Assembly: GCF_001598255.1 (NCBI RefSeq)
Contig: NZ_BCYP01000033.1
Coordinates: 62,001-126,000, forward strand
Source of the DNA: Mitsuaria chitosanitabida ATCC BAA-476 = NBRC 102408
GTDB lineage: Bacteria > Pseudomonadota > Gammaproteobacteria > Burkholderiales > Burkholderiaceae_C
Length of the DNA: 64,000 bases
Direction: 5' to 3'
Shown here: positions 1 through 8,008 of the stretch, piece by piece
How positions within the stretch are numbered: position 1 is the stretch's first letter
Layout of the letters: each line of letters begins with the position of its first letter
Notes under the pieces: generated by a model
What the model was told of the DNA's origin: nothing
The model's input: only the letters and a program-made list of their open reading frames with translations
Databases searched by the model: none
Translations under genes and position numbers: made by a program

Positions 1-1142
1 TAGTTGCGCTGCGCGCCCATCAGGTTGACCAGCTCGCCGGTGATGTCGACGTTGGACTGTTCCAGCGCGCCCGCCGACAGCTTGGCCGCCGTGCCCGCGC
101 CGGGGCGCGAGTACAGCGCCACGCCGCTCTCGGCGCTCGTGGTCCAGCTGGTGTCGCTGATGGGCTTGAGGCCCGACTCGTTGGCGAAGGTGGCCAGCGC
201 CAGCGTGCCCACGGTCTGCTTCTGGTTGTTGCTGTAGCTGGCGATCAGCGAGCCGTCCTCCGACAGCGTCGTGCCCGTCAGCGTGCCGGCGGCGTAGCCG
301 TTGGTCTCGTTGGTGCGGGTGGTCGTGTCGCCGGCGAACTGCGTCAGGCCGGTGTAGTCGATGCTCATCGAGATCGGGGCCGCGCCGTTGGTGGGCGTGG
401 CGGTGAGCGTCACGGCCGGCAGCGCCGTCAGCTGGCCCTGCGCGTCGAAGGTCATCGTCGCGCCCACGCCGGTCGGCGCCGCGCCGTCGAAGCTGTAGTA
501 CGCGCTGACCGCGCCCATGCCGGTCTTGACGAAGTACTGGGTGACGCTGTGCTTGGTGCCCAGCGAGTCGTAGACCGTCGAGGTGATCGAGCTGTTGAAG
601 CTGCGCGGATCGTCCTTGTCGAAGGTGGCCACGGCCGGCACGGTCCAGTCGGCGCTGAGGTTGCCGTTGTAGGTCAGCTTGTCGCTGGGCTGGGCCGGGA
701 TCTGGCCGGTGGCCACCTTCAGGTCGCCGAAGGCGCCCAGGCCGCCGCCCTGCACCGGACGGCCGTTGGCGTCCAGCTGCGCGGCGTAGCCCTGCGCCTT
801 GCGGCCCAGGCTGTCGACGACGAAGCCGTCCTTGTCGACGTTGAACAGGCCCACGCGCGTGAAGACGGTCTGGCCCGAGGTGTCGCGCACGGCGAAGAAG
901 CCGCGGCCCTGGATCATCGCGTCCATGCCGCGGCCGGTGTTGAACAGGCCGCCGCCGTTCTCGATGCTCTGCGTGGTCGAGCCCACCTCGACGCCGGTCG
1001 GGTTGTTGCCCGCGTACATGGCGGAGAAGTTGCTGCGGCTGGACTTGTAGCCGTAGGTGCCGGAGTTGGCGATGTTGTTGCTGATGGTCTCCAGGCTGGC
1101 GTTGACCGCGTTGATGCCCGAACGTGCGATTTCGAAACTCAT
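1..1142 (-). CDS. flgE: flagellar hook protein FlgE (3' end outside window)
   Basis: FlgE polymerises into the hook joining rod and filament. The start is the ATG whose complement lies at 1140-1142, preceded by a GGAGG ribosome binding site. The N-terminus reads MSFEIARSGINAVNASLETI, followed by SNNIANSGTYGYK, the rod/hook/HAP signature shared by axial proteins. Near the left edge the sequence reads LEQSNVDITGELVNLM, the conserved C-terminal helix motif, so only about 30 residues are missing. About 380 codons are present, consistent with a hook protein of just over 400 residues. It is last in the visible flgB-C-D-E run, and flgF-L presumably continue to the left, as in lateral flagellar loci. 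Confidence 0.93.
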   Translation of the reverse strand, partial: MSFEIARSGINAVNASLETISNNIANSGTYGYKSSRSNFSAMYAGNNPTGVEVGSTTQSIENGGGLFNTGRGMDAMIQGRGFFAVRDTSGQTVFTRVGLFNVDKDGFVVDSLGRKAQGYAAQLDANGRPVQGGGLGAFGDLKVATGQIPAQPSDKLTYNGNLSADWTVPAVATFDKDDPRSFNSSITSTVYDSLGTKHSVTQYFVKTGMGAVSAYYSFDGAAPTGVGATMTFDAQGQLTALPAVTLTATPTNGAAPISMSIDYTGLTQFAGDTTTRTNETNGYAAGTLTGTTLSEDGSLIASYSNNQKQTVGTLALATFANESGLKPISDTSWTTSAESGVALYSRPGAGTAAKLSAGALEQSNVDITGELVNLMGAQRN

Positions 1143-1210
1143 GGGGGCCTCCGAAGGCGTTGGAATCTGGGAACTGGAAGAACTCGGGGAATCGGGGAAG
1201 CGTCGGTCCG

Positions 1211-1864
1211 TCAGGACGTCGCGCGGCCCTTGAACTGAGTGATGGCCTGGCTGGACACCTCGCCCAGGCCGGCCATCTGCAGCATCACGTTGCCGTCGGC
1301 GGACAGGCGCACGCCGTTCAGGCGGGCGACCGCCTCCACCGCGACCGATCGCTTGTCGCCGGCCTCGAACTTCAGCGTGTACTGGCCGTCGCCCAGGCCC
1401 AGCTTGGCCGGGTCCAGGGTGAAGCGCTGCTCGCCCTTGCCCTGCGCGCCCAGGTCGATGCGCTGCTCCTTGCCGTCGCTGCCGGTGACGACCAGCGTGT
1501 TGGCCGGGCTGCTCGAATCCAGCGTGTAGCGCAGCTCCACGGGCGTGCCCGACAGCTGGACCTGCGACACCGCGGCCTGCAGCGTCGAGCCGACCTGCGC
1601 GCCCAGCGTCATCAGCTGCAGGCTGGCCAGCATGCTGGCGTTGGTCTGGCCCTGCGAGGTCAGCTTCTGCATGGACTCGACCTGGCTGAGCTGCGTGAGC
1701 TGGCTGACGAACTGCGAGGGATCCTGCGGGGACAGCGGATCCTGGTTCTTGATCTGCGCCACCAGCAGCGTGGTGAACAGGTTGCTCAGGCTGCCGTTGG
1801 AGGCGATGTTGTCGGTGCTCGTGCTGCTGCCCGAGCTCGTGTTGTTGTTGACGGTCGTGGTCAT
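1211..1864 (-). CDS. flgD: flagellar hook assembly scaffold FlgD
   Basis: FlgD is the transient cap that promotes hook subunit polymerisation. The 217-residue product has a Ser/Thr/Asn-rich N-terminus, then the typical FlgD core with LLVAQIKNQDPLSPQDPSQF at about 33-52 and a following QLTQLSQVESMQK stretch. The C-terminal half is the beta-rich FLG/tudor-like portion. Length is usual for the family. It lies 31 bp downstream of flgC and 68 bp upstream of flgE on the same strand, so it is part of the flgBCDE transcription unit. Confidence 0.95.
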   Translation of the reverse strand: MTTTVNNNTSSGSSTSTDNIASNGSLSNLFTTLLVAQIKNQDPLSPQDPSQFVSQLTQLSQVESMQKLTSQGQTNASMLASLQLMTLGAQVGSTLQAAVSQVQLSGTPVELRYTLDSSSPANTLVVTGSDGKEQRIDLGAQGKGEQRFTLDPAKLGLGDGQYTLKFEAGDKRSVAVEAVARLNGVRLSADGNVMLQMAGLGEVSSQAITQFKGRATS

Positions 1865-1895
1865 GGCGGGGTCCTCGGCGTTCGCTTCAGGCGTT

Positions 1896-2321
1896 TCAGG
1901 CGTCGCCCAGACGCAGCAGGGACTGCTGCATGGACTTCACACGGGAGAGCACCTCGACGTTGGTCTCGAAGGCGCGCGAGGCCGACAACATGTCGGTCAT
2001 CTCGGCCACCGGATTGACGTTGGGGTAATAGACCTCGCCGTTCTCGTTGGCGAGCGGGTTCTCGGGCTCGTAGGCCTTGCGCAGCGGCTCCTGGCTCTCG
2101 ACCACGTCCAGCACCTGCACGCGCGAGCCGGCGAGCTGCTGCTCGCCCAGGCCCTCGCGCGCGGCCAGCGCGGCGAAGACCGGCTTGCGGGCGTGATAGG
2201 TCGCGGCCTCGCTGCCCGACGCGGATTGCGCGTTGGCCAGGTTGCTGGCGATGGTGTTCAGGCGCACGGTCTGCGCGGACATCGCCGAGCCGGCGATCTG
2301 GCTGATCTGCTTGAAGGACAT
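1896..2321 (-). CDS. flgC: proximal rod protein FlgC
   Basis: FlgC forms part of the proximal rod through the periplasm. The 141-residue product starts MSFKQISQIAGSAMSAQTVR and continues LNTIASNLANAQS, the conserved N-terminal helix of rod proteins. It ends with the C-terminal motif around EMTDMLSASRAFETNVEVLS, which packs in the D0 helical bundle. The length matches other FlgC proteins. The gene is 29 bp after flgB and 31 bp before flgD. Confidence 0.95.
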   Translation of the reverse strand: MSFKQISQIAGSAMSAQTVRLNTIASNLANAQSASGSEAATYHARKPVFAALAAREGLGEQQLAGSRVQVLDVVESQEPLRKAYEPENPLANENGEVYYPNVNPVAEMTDMLSASRAFETNVEVLSRVKSMQQSLLRLGDA

Positions 2322-2350
2322 GGGGATCGCTCCTGGTGTCGTCGCTGCGG

Positions 2351-2737
2351 TTACTGGCCGGCGATGGCCTTGGCCACGCCCTTGAGCTTCATGTTCACGA
2401 AGGTCAGGCTGGTCTGGAAATCGAGCGCGTTCTGCGCGAAGGCGGCCTGCTCCACGCCCAGCTCGACGGTGTTGCCGTCCTGCGCGGGGTGGTAGGGCAC
2501 GCGGTACAGCGCGTCCTGCGCGCCGGTGTCCAGCGGCAGCTCGCCGTCGAAGCCGTCGCCCGATCCGTCACCGTTTCCGAGGGCGGAGCGCAGCGACGCG
2601 GCAAAATCGATGTCCCGCGCCTGGTATCCCGGCGTGCTGACGTTGGCGATGTTGGAGGCGAGGACCTTGGTCCGCTCCGCGCGCAGACGCAGCGCGTCGT
2701 CATGCACCCCGGCCGCCTTGCTGAAATCGATGCTCAT
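2351..2737 (-). CDS. flgB: proximal rod protein FlgB
   Basis: FlgB is a proximal rod subunit exported by the flagellar type III apparatus. The 128-residue product reads MSIDFSKAAGVHDDALRLRA, then VLASNIANVSTPGYQARDIDF, which contains the axial-protein signature ANVxTPGYxxRDxDF. The C-terminus (ALDFQTSLTFVNMKLKGVAKA) is the expected D0 helix. It heads the flgBCDE unit. The ATG (complement at 2735-2737) overlaps the likely flgA start on the opposite strand, so its promoter must lie in or beyond the flgA 5' coding region. Confidence 0.95.
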   Translation of the reverse strand: MSIDFSKAAGVHDDALRLRAERTKVLASNIANVSTPGYQARDIDFAASLRSALGNGDGSGDGFDGELPLDTGAQDALYRVPYHPAQDGNTVELGVEQAAFAQNALDFQTSLTFVNMKLKGVAKAIAGQ

Positions 2738-3518
2738 GCGCGACTCCCTTCCTTCCTTCGTTTCCGTGTTCCTGCCGAAGACCGCTCGCGCGGTCTCAGC
2801 GCTGTGTCTGATGACCGGTCTGACGGGCGCGGCCCTGGCCGCGACCGCCCCCGGTCAGGCGCCCGCCGCGTCGCGCGCCACCGGCGCCGACGCGCTCGAG
2901 GCGCAGGTGATGGACGCGGCCCGCGCCGCGCTGCTGGACCAGGCCCAGCAGAGCGGCCTGATCGCGCCCGAGGTTCAACTCACGCAGCCCGCCGCCCGCG
3001 CCCGCCCGACCTGCCCGGCCGGCTGGGACGTCGCGCTGCAGGACAGCCGCAGCCTGCTGCGGCTGCGCCTGGTGGCCCGCTGCGCCGACGACGCCGCGCG
3101 CGTGCCGCCGCAGGACTTCCTGCTGCGCGCCACGCTCAGCGCGGAGGTCCTGGTGGTGACCCAGCCGGTGGCCAGCGGTCAGCCGGTCACCGAGGACGCG
3201 CTGCAGCTGCAGCGCCGCGACATCAGCCAGACGCCCGACGCGCTGTCCACGCTGGAGCCCGGCCAGGCCGCGCGCAGCACGCTGCGCGTCGGCCAGTTGC
3301 TGCAGAAGCGGCTGCTGGCCGCGGCCCTCGTGATCAGGCGCGGCGACGCCGTGCGCATCCAGGCCTCGCGCGGCGGCGTCAGCGTGGAAGGCGCGGGCGA
3401 GGCGCTGGACAGCGGCGCGCGCCAGGCGCTGATCCGCGTGCGCAACAGCGCCAGCGGCCGCGTGATCCAGGCGCGTGTGCTCGAGCCCGGTCTGGTCGAA
3501 CCCGCCGAGCTGCGCTGA
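2736..3518 (+). CDS. flgA: P-ring assembly chaperone FlgA
   Basis: FlgA is a periplasmic chaperone for P-ring (FlgI) assembly. With the ATG at 2736 the product is 260 residues and begins with a signal peptide (basic n-region, then ALCLMTGLTGAALAATA). In-frame alternatives are ATG 2730, GTG 2766 and ATG 2811; no clear ribosome binding site decides, though GTG 2766 also gives a compact signal peptide. The SAF/chaperone core is at the C-terminal half (VTQPVASGQPVTEDALQLQ ... GQLLQKRLLAAALVIRRGD ... GRVIQARVLEPG). It is the only plus-strand flagellar gene left of fliM and converges with the glucosaminidase gene. Confidence 0.88.
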   Translation: MRDSLPSFVSVFLPKTARAVSALCLMTGLTGAALAATAPGQAPAASRATGADALEAQVMDAARAALLDQAQQSGLIAPEVQLTQPAARARPTCPAGWDVALQDSRSLLRLRLVARCADDAARVPPQDFLLRATLSAEVLVVTQPVASGQPVTEDALQLQRRDISQTPDALSTLEPGQAARSTLRVGQLLQKRLLAAALVIRRGDAVRIQASRGGVSVEGAGEALDSGARQALIRVRNSASGRVIQARVLEPGLVEPAELR

Positions 3519-3619
3519 GGCGCGCGCGAGACCGGCCGACGGCGCGACCGGCACGCCATGGACAGCCCGGGCGCCCCGGGCGCTCAAGGTCATGGCCCGG
3601 AGCCGCTCGCGCCGCGCGT

Positions 3620-4429
3620 TCATTTCGACGCTCCCTGCACCCGCGCGGCGACGCGCGCGAGTTTCTCCGCATAGGCCGGATCGGTGGCGTAGCCACCGCG
3701 TTGCAGCGCGGTGCCGTAGGCGCGCGCGTCGCTGCCGACGTTGAGCGCCCCCTGATAGCGCGGGCTCGTGCCGATCAGGCGGGCCAGGTCGTCGAAGGAC
3801 TGGGCCGGCGACGCGTAGGCGCGGAAGGCCTCGCTGCGCGCGACGGGCACGCCCTGCTCGACCTCGGTCGTCATCGCCTGCGCGACGGCGCCGTTCCAGC
3901 CGGTGGCCTTGATGCCGAAGTAGTTGTGGCTGGGCGTGCCGTCCGCCGCGCGCAGGGGCGACTTGCCCCAACCGGTCTCCAGCGCCGCCTGCGCGGTCAG
4001 CACCTCGGGCGCGACGCCCAGCTTGGCGCCGGCCTGGCGCGCCAGCGGCAGCGTCTGGTCGATGAAGGCCTGGCGCTGCTCGTCGCTGACACCGCCGTCG
4101 ACGACGCCGGCACCGCCGACGCCCCCCAGACCCTCGAGACCCAGCCCGTCCACGCCGAACGCGGACATCGCCTGCTGGCGTCCCCAGGCGCCCTCGGGGC
4201 TCAGCGCGGCGCTGCCGCCCACGGCACCGGAGGTGCCGCCGTCGCCTTGCTCGATGTAGCGCACGACCTCGCGATTCAGTTGCTGGAACAGCGCATCGAA
4301 GCGCTCCGCGCCCGCGCCGTTGCCCTGCACCGCGCGGCCATTCGCTCCACCGGCGCCGCTCATGCCGCCCAGCGCGGGGAACTCCCCGGCGCCGCGGCCG
4401 AAGCCGAATTCAGCGCTGCTCATAGACAT
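3620..4429 (-). CDS. flagellum-associated N-acetylglucosaminidase (FlgJ C-terminal-like, GH73)
   Basis: This probably hydrolyses peptidoglycan so the rod can pass the wall. The 269-residue product has a Gly-rich N-terminal 110 residues with no convincing rod-cap domain, then a GH73/FlgJ-type muramidase domain at about 117-265. The catalytic glutamate is E151 in AQAALETGWGKS, followed by NYFGIKATGWNG and a C-terminal YAEKLARVAARV. Canonical FlgJ joins a rod-binding domain to this enzyme; here only the enzyme is recognisable. It is the last gene of the fliE-to-here run and overlaps flgN by 20 bp. No signal peptide is visible, so export through the flagellar apparatus is inferred. It could be called flgJ by automated annotation. 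Confidence 0.8.
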   Translation of the reverse strand: MSMSSAEFGFGRGAGEFPALGGMSGAGGANGRAVQGNGAGAERFDALFQQLNREVVRYIEQGDGGTSGAVGGSAALSPEGAWGRQQAMSAFGVDGLGLEGLGGVGGAGVVDGGVSDEQRQAFIDQTLPLARQAGAKLGVAPEVLTAQAALETGWGKSPLRAADGTPSHNYFGIKATGWNGAVAQAMTTEVEQGVPVARSEAFRAYASPAQSFDDLARLIGTSPRYQGALNVGSDARAYGTALQRGGYATDPAYAEKLARVAARVQGASK

Positions 4430-4943
4430 GCTCCTCGCGGCCCAGCAACTGCTGCATCAGCGCCTGCTGCTCCGAGATCAGCTGCGCGTTGCGCAGGTTC
4501 AGCGCCTTGCATTCGCTCAGCGCCTGGTCGAGCGCGCGACGCAGGGCGGCCAGGGGCGCGGCGCTGGTGTCGGGCAGCTTCTCGATCAGCGTGCGCAGGT
4601 CCGGGCGCGCCTGGCGGCCCAGCAGCGCGACCAGCAGTTCACGGCGGCGCGCGCGCTGCGCGTCGAGCTCGGCGGCCTGCGTCAGGATGGCGGAGGACAG
4701 CTCGCTGATCGCCTCGGCCTGGTGGCTCAGCGCGGCGTGGAACTGGCGCTGCAGCAGCTCGCGCAGCGCGCCGTAGCCCTGCAGGTCCTCGGTCAGGCCG
4801 GCGTGCAGCTGGCGGATCATCTCGGCCGCGCTGCCGATGGCATGCGCGCGCTGGCGAGCGCCATCGGCGGTCAGCGTGGACGCGGCGCCCTGGGTGGCGG
4901 CCTTGGCCTTGCCCGCCTTCGACGCGGTCAGCAGCGCGCTCAC
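4410..4943 (-). CDS. flgN: FlgN-like flagellar export chaperone
   Basis: FlgN-type chaperones escort hook-filament junction proteins FlgK and FlgL to the export gate. The 177-residue product is almost entirely helical, with many Leu/Gln/Arg residues and a segment ELLVALLGRQARPDLRTLIE followed by CKALNLRNAQLISEQQAL, matching the FlgN C-terminal pattern. Identification rests on this pattern and on its place between flgM (4-bp ATGA overlap) and the glucosaminidase gene (20-bp overlap). In lateral flagellar loci flgN and flgM are likewise neighbours. Confidence 0.75.
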   Translation of the reverse strand: MSALLTASKAGKAKAATQGAASTLTADGARQRAHAIGSAAEMIRQLHAGLTEDLQGYGALRELLQRQFHAALSHQAEAISELSSAILTQAAELDAQRARRRELLVALLGRQARPDLRTLIEKLPDTSAAPLAALRRALDQALSECKALNLRNAQLISEQQALMQQLLGREEHVYEQR

Positions 4944-5227
4944 GAGCGGCCTCCATGGAAGCGCTGGATCAACTGCGCCAGACGGTTCGCGTCGAAGCGG
5001 ATCTCGCCCTTGGCCAGCGCGTCGCGCAGCGCGGCGACCTTGGTCTGGTCGACGTCGGGCATCGCGGCCAGGTCGGCCTGCGCGGGCTTGAGCAGATCGG
5101 TCTCCAGCGCGGCGGCCTGCAGCGCGGGGCTGGCGGTGGCGCCGCCCGCGGCGCGATCGATGGACTCCACCTGCGCGGAGGACGCGCCGGTGACGGGATT
5201 CAGCGGGCCGGAGGACGTGATCTTCAT
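4940..5227 (-). CDS. flgM: anti-sigma-28 factor FlgM
   Basis: FlgM binds FliA (sigma-28) and blocks late flagellar transcription until it is exported through the finished hook. The start chosen (complement of cat at 5225-5227) follows an AAGGGTGA ribosome binding site and gives 95 residues beginning MKITSSGPLNPVTG. The C-terminal VAALRDALAKGEIRFDANRL followed by AQLIQRFH is the FlgM sigma-binding helix pattern. It is 37 bp downstream of motB and overlaps flgN. Its sigma target fliA lies in the same gene run, an arrangement in which sigma and anti-sigma would share a transcript. Confidence 0.88.
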   Translation of the reverse strand: MKITSSGPLNPVTGASSAQVESIDRAAGGATASPALQAAALETDLLKPAQADLAAMPDVDQTKVAALRDALAKGEIRFDANRLAQLIQRFHGGRS

Positions 5228-5264
5228 TCGTTCACCCTTGGATCTGGTGCGCATGCGGGGCCTC

Positions 5265-6356
5265 TCAACGCGAGGCCGCCGGCACGGCGGGCGGGGCGGC
5301 GGGCCGGTCCGCGACGGCGGACGCGGCGGTCGCGGAGGACGGAGCGACGGTCTTCGCCGGCGCGGTCGCGGGCTTGGCGGTGTTCGGGGTGCCGGACGCG
5401 GCACGGGCCGGCGCCAGCGCGCCGCGGAGCTGCTCGGCCGGATCCGGCGCGGGATCGCGCAGGCCGGCCGGGCCGTACAGCGCGGCGATGGTCTGGGCCT
5501 GCGCGCTGGTCAGCAGCATCAGCTCGATGCGGCGGTTCACCGCGGCGGTCGGATGCAGCACGTCCAGCGGCGCGGCGTCGGCCATGCCGCTGACCTGCAG
5601 CACGCTGGACTCGGGCATGCCGCCGGCCAGCAGCTCATGCCGCGCGGCCATGGCGCGATGGCTGGACAGCGCCCAGTTGGTGAAGGCGCCGGGGCCCTTG
5701 TCCTGGTAGGCGGTCGCGTCGGTGTGACCGACGATGAGCAGCTGGTTGCGGATCTCCGCCAGCAGCGGGCCCAGCTTGCGCAGCAGCGCGCGCAGCGGCG
5801 CGGCCGGCTGCGCGCTGCCGCGCTCGAACATGCCGCTGGCCTCGGTGTCGTGCAGTTGCAGGCGCAGGCCCTGCGGCGTCACCGCCGTGCGCAGATGGCC
5901 TTGCAGGCCCTCCTCCGCGGCCAGGCCGGCGATGCGGCGCGCCAGCGCCTGCAGCTGCTCGGGCGAATCCAGGCTGGGGCGGCCGACGCGCGCGTCGGTC
6001 GAGCCGTGCTGCGGGTCGCCCGCGCTGAGCTCCTCGCTGCGGGCCGGCACCGGGTGGCGCTCGATCATGCTGCCGCGCGAGCCCGCCGCCAGCGAGTTGG
6101 TCAGGCCCTGGCCGTCCTCGATCAGGTTGGCCCCGGCGTTCTGCAGCACGACCTGCATGCGCTCCGAGTTGCGCGAGGCCAGCAGCCACAGCACCAGGAA
6201 CAGGCACAGCAGCGCCAGGCAGAAGTCGGCGAAGGCGACCTTCCAGGCGCCGCCGTGGCCCTCGTCGTCATGACGGCGCGAGGACCGCTTGACGATGGTG
6301 GGGTGGGCGTCGCCGCGGATGGGGCGGCCGCCGCTGGTCGCGAGTTCAGGCTGCAC
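5265..6356 (-). CDS. motB: flagellar motor stator protein MotB (LafU type)
   Basis: MotB anchors the stator to peptidoglycan and provides the ion-binding aspartate. The 363-residue product has one transmembrane helix at about 38-60 (WKVAFADFCLALLCLFLVLW) with D44 as the ion-binding residue. An OmpA-like peptidoglycan-binding domain at about 170-290 includes LLIVGHTDATAYQ and SSHRAMAARHELL. The C-terminal 70 residues are an Ala/Pro-rich tail of unknown role. It overlaps motA by 11 bp. Order fliA-motA-motB equals lafS-lafT-lafU of lateral systems. Proton rather than sodium coupling is likely for this class but is inference. Confidence 0.93.
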   Translation of the reverse strand: MQPELATSGGRPIRGDAHPTIVKRSSRRHDDEGHGGAWKVAFADFCLALLCLFLVLWLLASRNSERMQVVLQNAGANLIEDGQGLTNSLAAGSRGSMIERHPVPARSEELSAGDPQHGSTDARVGRPSLDSPEQLQALARRIAGLAAEEGLQGHLRTAVTPQGLRLQLHDTEASGMFERGSAQPAAPLRALLRKLGPLLAEIRNQLLIVGHTDATAYQDKGPGAFTNWALSSHRAMAARHELLAGGMPESSVLQVSGMADAAPLDVLHPTAAVNRRIELMLLTSAQAQTIAALYGPAGLRDPAPDPAEQLRGALAPARAASGTPNTAKPATAPAKTVAPSSATAASAVADRPAAPPAVPAASR

Positions 6357-7266
6357 GACGCTCCCCTTGATCGCCCGGACGGCGGCGCGTGCCGGCGTCG
6401 TCGCCGTTGCCGTTCAGCGCGTCGATCCAGCCCTCCAGCTGCGCGAAGCTGGGCTTGATGTTGAGCTGCACCAGGCGGCGGCCCGCGTCGATGGCCAGCA
6501 GCGGCGGCTTGCCCGCCACGTGCGTGACCAGCACGACCTTGACCGACTCCAGCGAGGCGAGCTCCGCGTGCACCAGCTGCTTCATCATGTTGGACAGCGG
6601 GTCCATCACGCCGTAGCAGAAGAAGATGCCGATGAAGGTACCGACCATCGCGGCCGCGACCATCACCGCGATCTCGCCGGTGCCCGCGCCCTCGGCGACG
6701 TGGTTCATCGCCATCACGATGCCCAGCACCGCGGCCAGGATGCCGAAGCCCGGCATCGCCTCGGCGATCTTGTGCAGCGACTTGGACGGCTGCATCAGCT
6801 CGTCGTGGATGGCCTCGAGCTCCTGCTCCAGCACGCCCTCGAGCTCATGCGCGTTGATCTTGCCCATCGCCATCAGGCGGAAGTTGTCGACGATGAAGTG
6901 CAGCAGCTTGCTGTTCTGCAGGATCAGCGGATAGCGCTGGAACAGCGGGCTCTCGTGCGGCGCCTCGACGTGCGCGTCCAGGGCCTTCAGGCCGCCCGCC
7001 GCGGCCTGCAGCAGCTCGTACATCAGCAGCAGCAGCTGGCGCTGGAACTCCTGGCCGTGGCTGTTGCGGCGCACCAGCTTGCGCAGCTGCAGCAGCATCT
7101 CCGACAGCACGTGGCCCGGGTTGCCCAGCACGATGGCGCCCACGGCGGCGCCCACGATGATCAGCAGCTCCACCGGCTGCCAGATCACCTTGAACGAGCC
7201 GCCATGGATCATGAAGCCGCCGAAGACGCAGCCCAGCACGATGAGGATTCCGACGAGAGGTTGCAT
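6346..7266 (-). CDS. motA: flagellar motor stator protein MotA (LafT type)
   Basis: MotA forms the stator ion channel with MotB and contacts FliG. The 306-residue product has four transmembrane segments, two near the N-terminus (LVGILIVLGCVFGGFMIHGG and WQPVELLIIVGAAVGAIVLG) and two at about 165-215 (MPGFGILAAVLGIVMAMNHV, then VAAAMVGTFIGIFFCYGVMD). The large cytoplasmic loop between helices 2 and 3 carries the family pattern around RYPLILQNSKLLHFIVDNFR. Size is typical. It follows fliA by 16 bp. Confidence 0.95.
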   Translation of the reverse strand: MQPLVGILIVLGCVFGGFMIHGGSFKVIWQPVELLIIVGAAVGAIVLGNPGHVLSEMLLQLRKLVRRNSHGQEFQRQLLLLMYELLQAAAGGLKALDAHVEAPHESPLFQRYPLILQNSKLLHFIVDNFRLMAMGKINAHELEGVLEQELEAIHDELMQPSKSLHKIAEAMPGFGILAAVLGIVMAMNHVAEGAGTGEIAVMVAAAMVGTFIGIFFCYGVMDPLSNMMKQLVHAELASLESVKVVLVTHVAGKPPLLAIDAGRRLVQLNIKPSFAQLEGWIDALNGNGDDAGTRRRPGDQGERRAA

Positions 7267-7282
7267 GTCCGTTCTCCGGCGC

Positions 7283-7996
7283 TCAGGCCTGCTGCAGGAA
7301 GGCGCGCATCTTGGCGAGCGCGGCCTTGTTGATCTGGGAGACGCGCGCCTCGGTGAGATCGAGCACGGCGGCGATCTCCTTGAGGCTGGCGTCGAATTCG
7401 TAATAGAGCTGGATGACCTTCTGCTCGCGCTCGTTCAGCGCGGACAGCGCCTGCGCGATCGAGCGCGTCACCATCAGCTGCGCCTCCGGGCTGCGGTGGT
7501 CGCTGGGCAGTTGCGCCAGCTCCTCCACCAGCTCGTCGAAGCTGGCCAGCTCCTCGGCCACCTCGGCCTGCAGGAAGTCCTGGTACTGCTGCGGCGTGAG
7601 CTTCAGGTGCGCCAGCACCTCGGCCTCGGCCGGCTCCCGGCCCAGCTGGCGCGTGAGCGCGCGCAGCGCGTCGCGCTGGCGGTGGCTTTCCTGGCGCACC
7701 GTGCGCGGACGCCAGTCCTGGCGGCGCAGCTCGTCGAGGATGGCGCCGCGCACGCGCAGCGCGGCGAAGGCGCCGAAGCCCGCGTCCGGCATGCCGTAGC
7801 GGCGCAGCGCCTCCAGCAGGCCCATCAGGCCGATCTGCTCCATGTCCTCGCGGTCCATCACCGCGCTGGCCTGCGCCGACAGCTGCCGCACCACGCGCTT
7901 GACCAGCGGCGCGTACTCGCGCAGCGTGCGCTGCTCGAGGTCGGCACCGAGTCCGGCGGAGGCGACGGCGCCCCATTCGGCGTAGGCGTGCTGCAT
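7283..7996 (-). CDS. fliA: flagellar sigma factor FliA (sigma-28, LafS type)
   Basis: This alternative sigma factor directs transcription of late flagellar genes such as flagellin and is held inactive by FlgM. The 237-residue product has region 2 (LVKRVVRQLSAQASAVMDRE, then DMEQIGLMGLLEALRRYG), region 3, and a region 4 helix-turn-helix at about 185-230 (LNEREQKVIQLYYEFDASLK, then EIAAVLDLTEARVSQI). The length matches FliA. It lies 12 bp after fliL and 16 bp before motA. In Vibrio and Aeromonas the lateral system has its own sigma, LafS, in exactly this slot, so this gene is probably dedicated to this locus. Confidence 0.94.
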   Translation of the reverse strand: MQHAYAEWGAVASAGLGADLEQRTLREYAPLVKRVVRQLSAQASAVMDREDMEQIGLMGLLEALRRYGMPDAGFGAFAALRVRGAILDELRRQDWRPRTVRQESHRQRDALRALTRQLGREPAEAEVLAHLKLTPQQYQDFLQAEVAEELASFDELVEELAQLPSDHRSPEAQLMVTRSIAQALSALNEREQKVIQLYYEFDASLKEIAAVLDLTEARVSQINKAALAKMRAFLQQA

Positions 7997-8008
7997 GGCG
8001 CGTCCCGC

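Noticed and set aside
2336-4708. 790-residue plus-strand reading frame
   Set aside because: It runs antisense across flgB, flgJ-like and through flgA in another phase; composition is Arg/Ala/Gly-rich as expected of a shadow frame in high-GC DNA.
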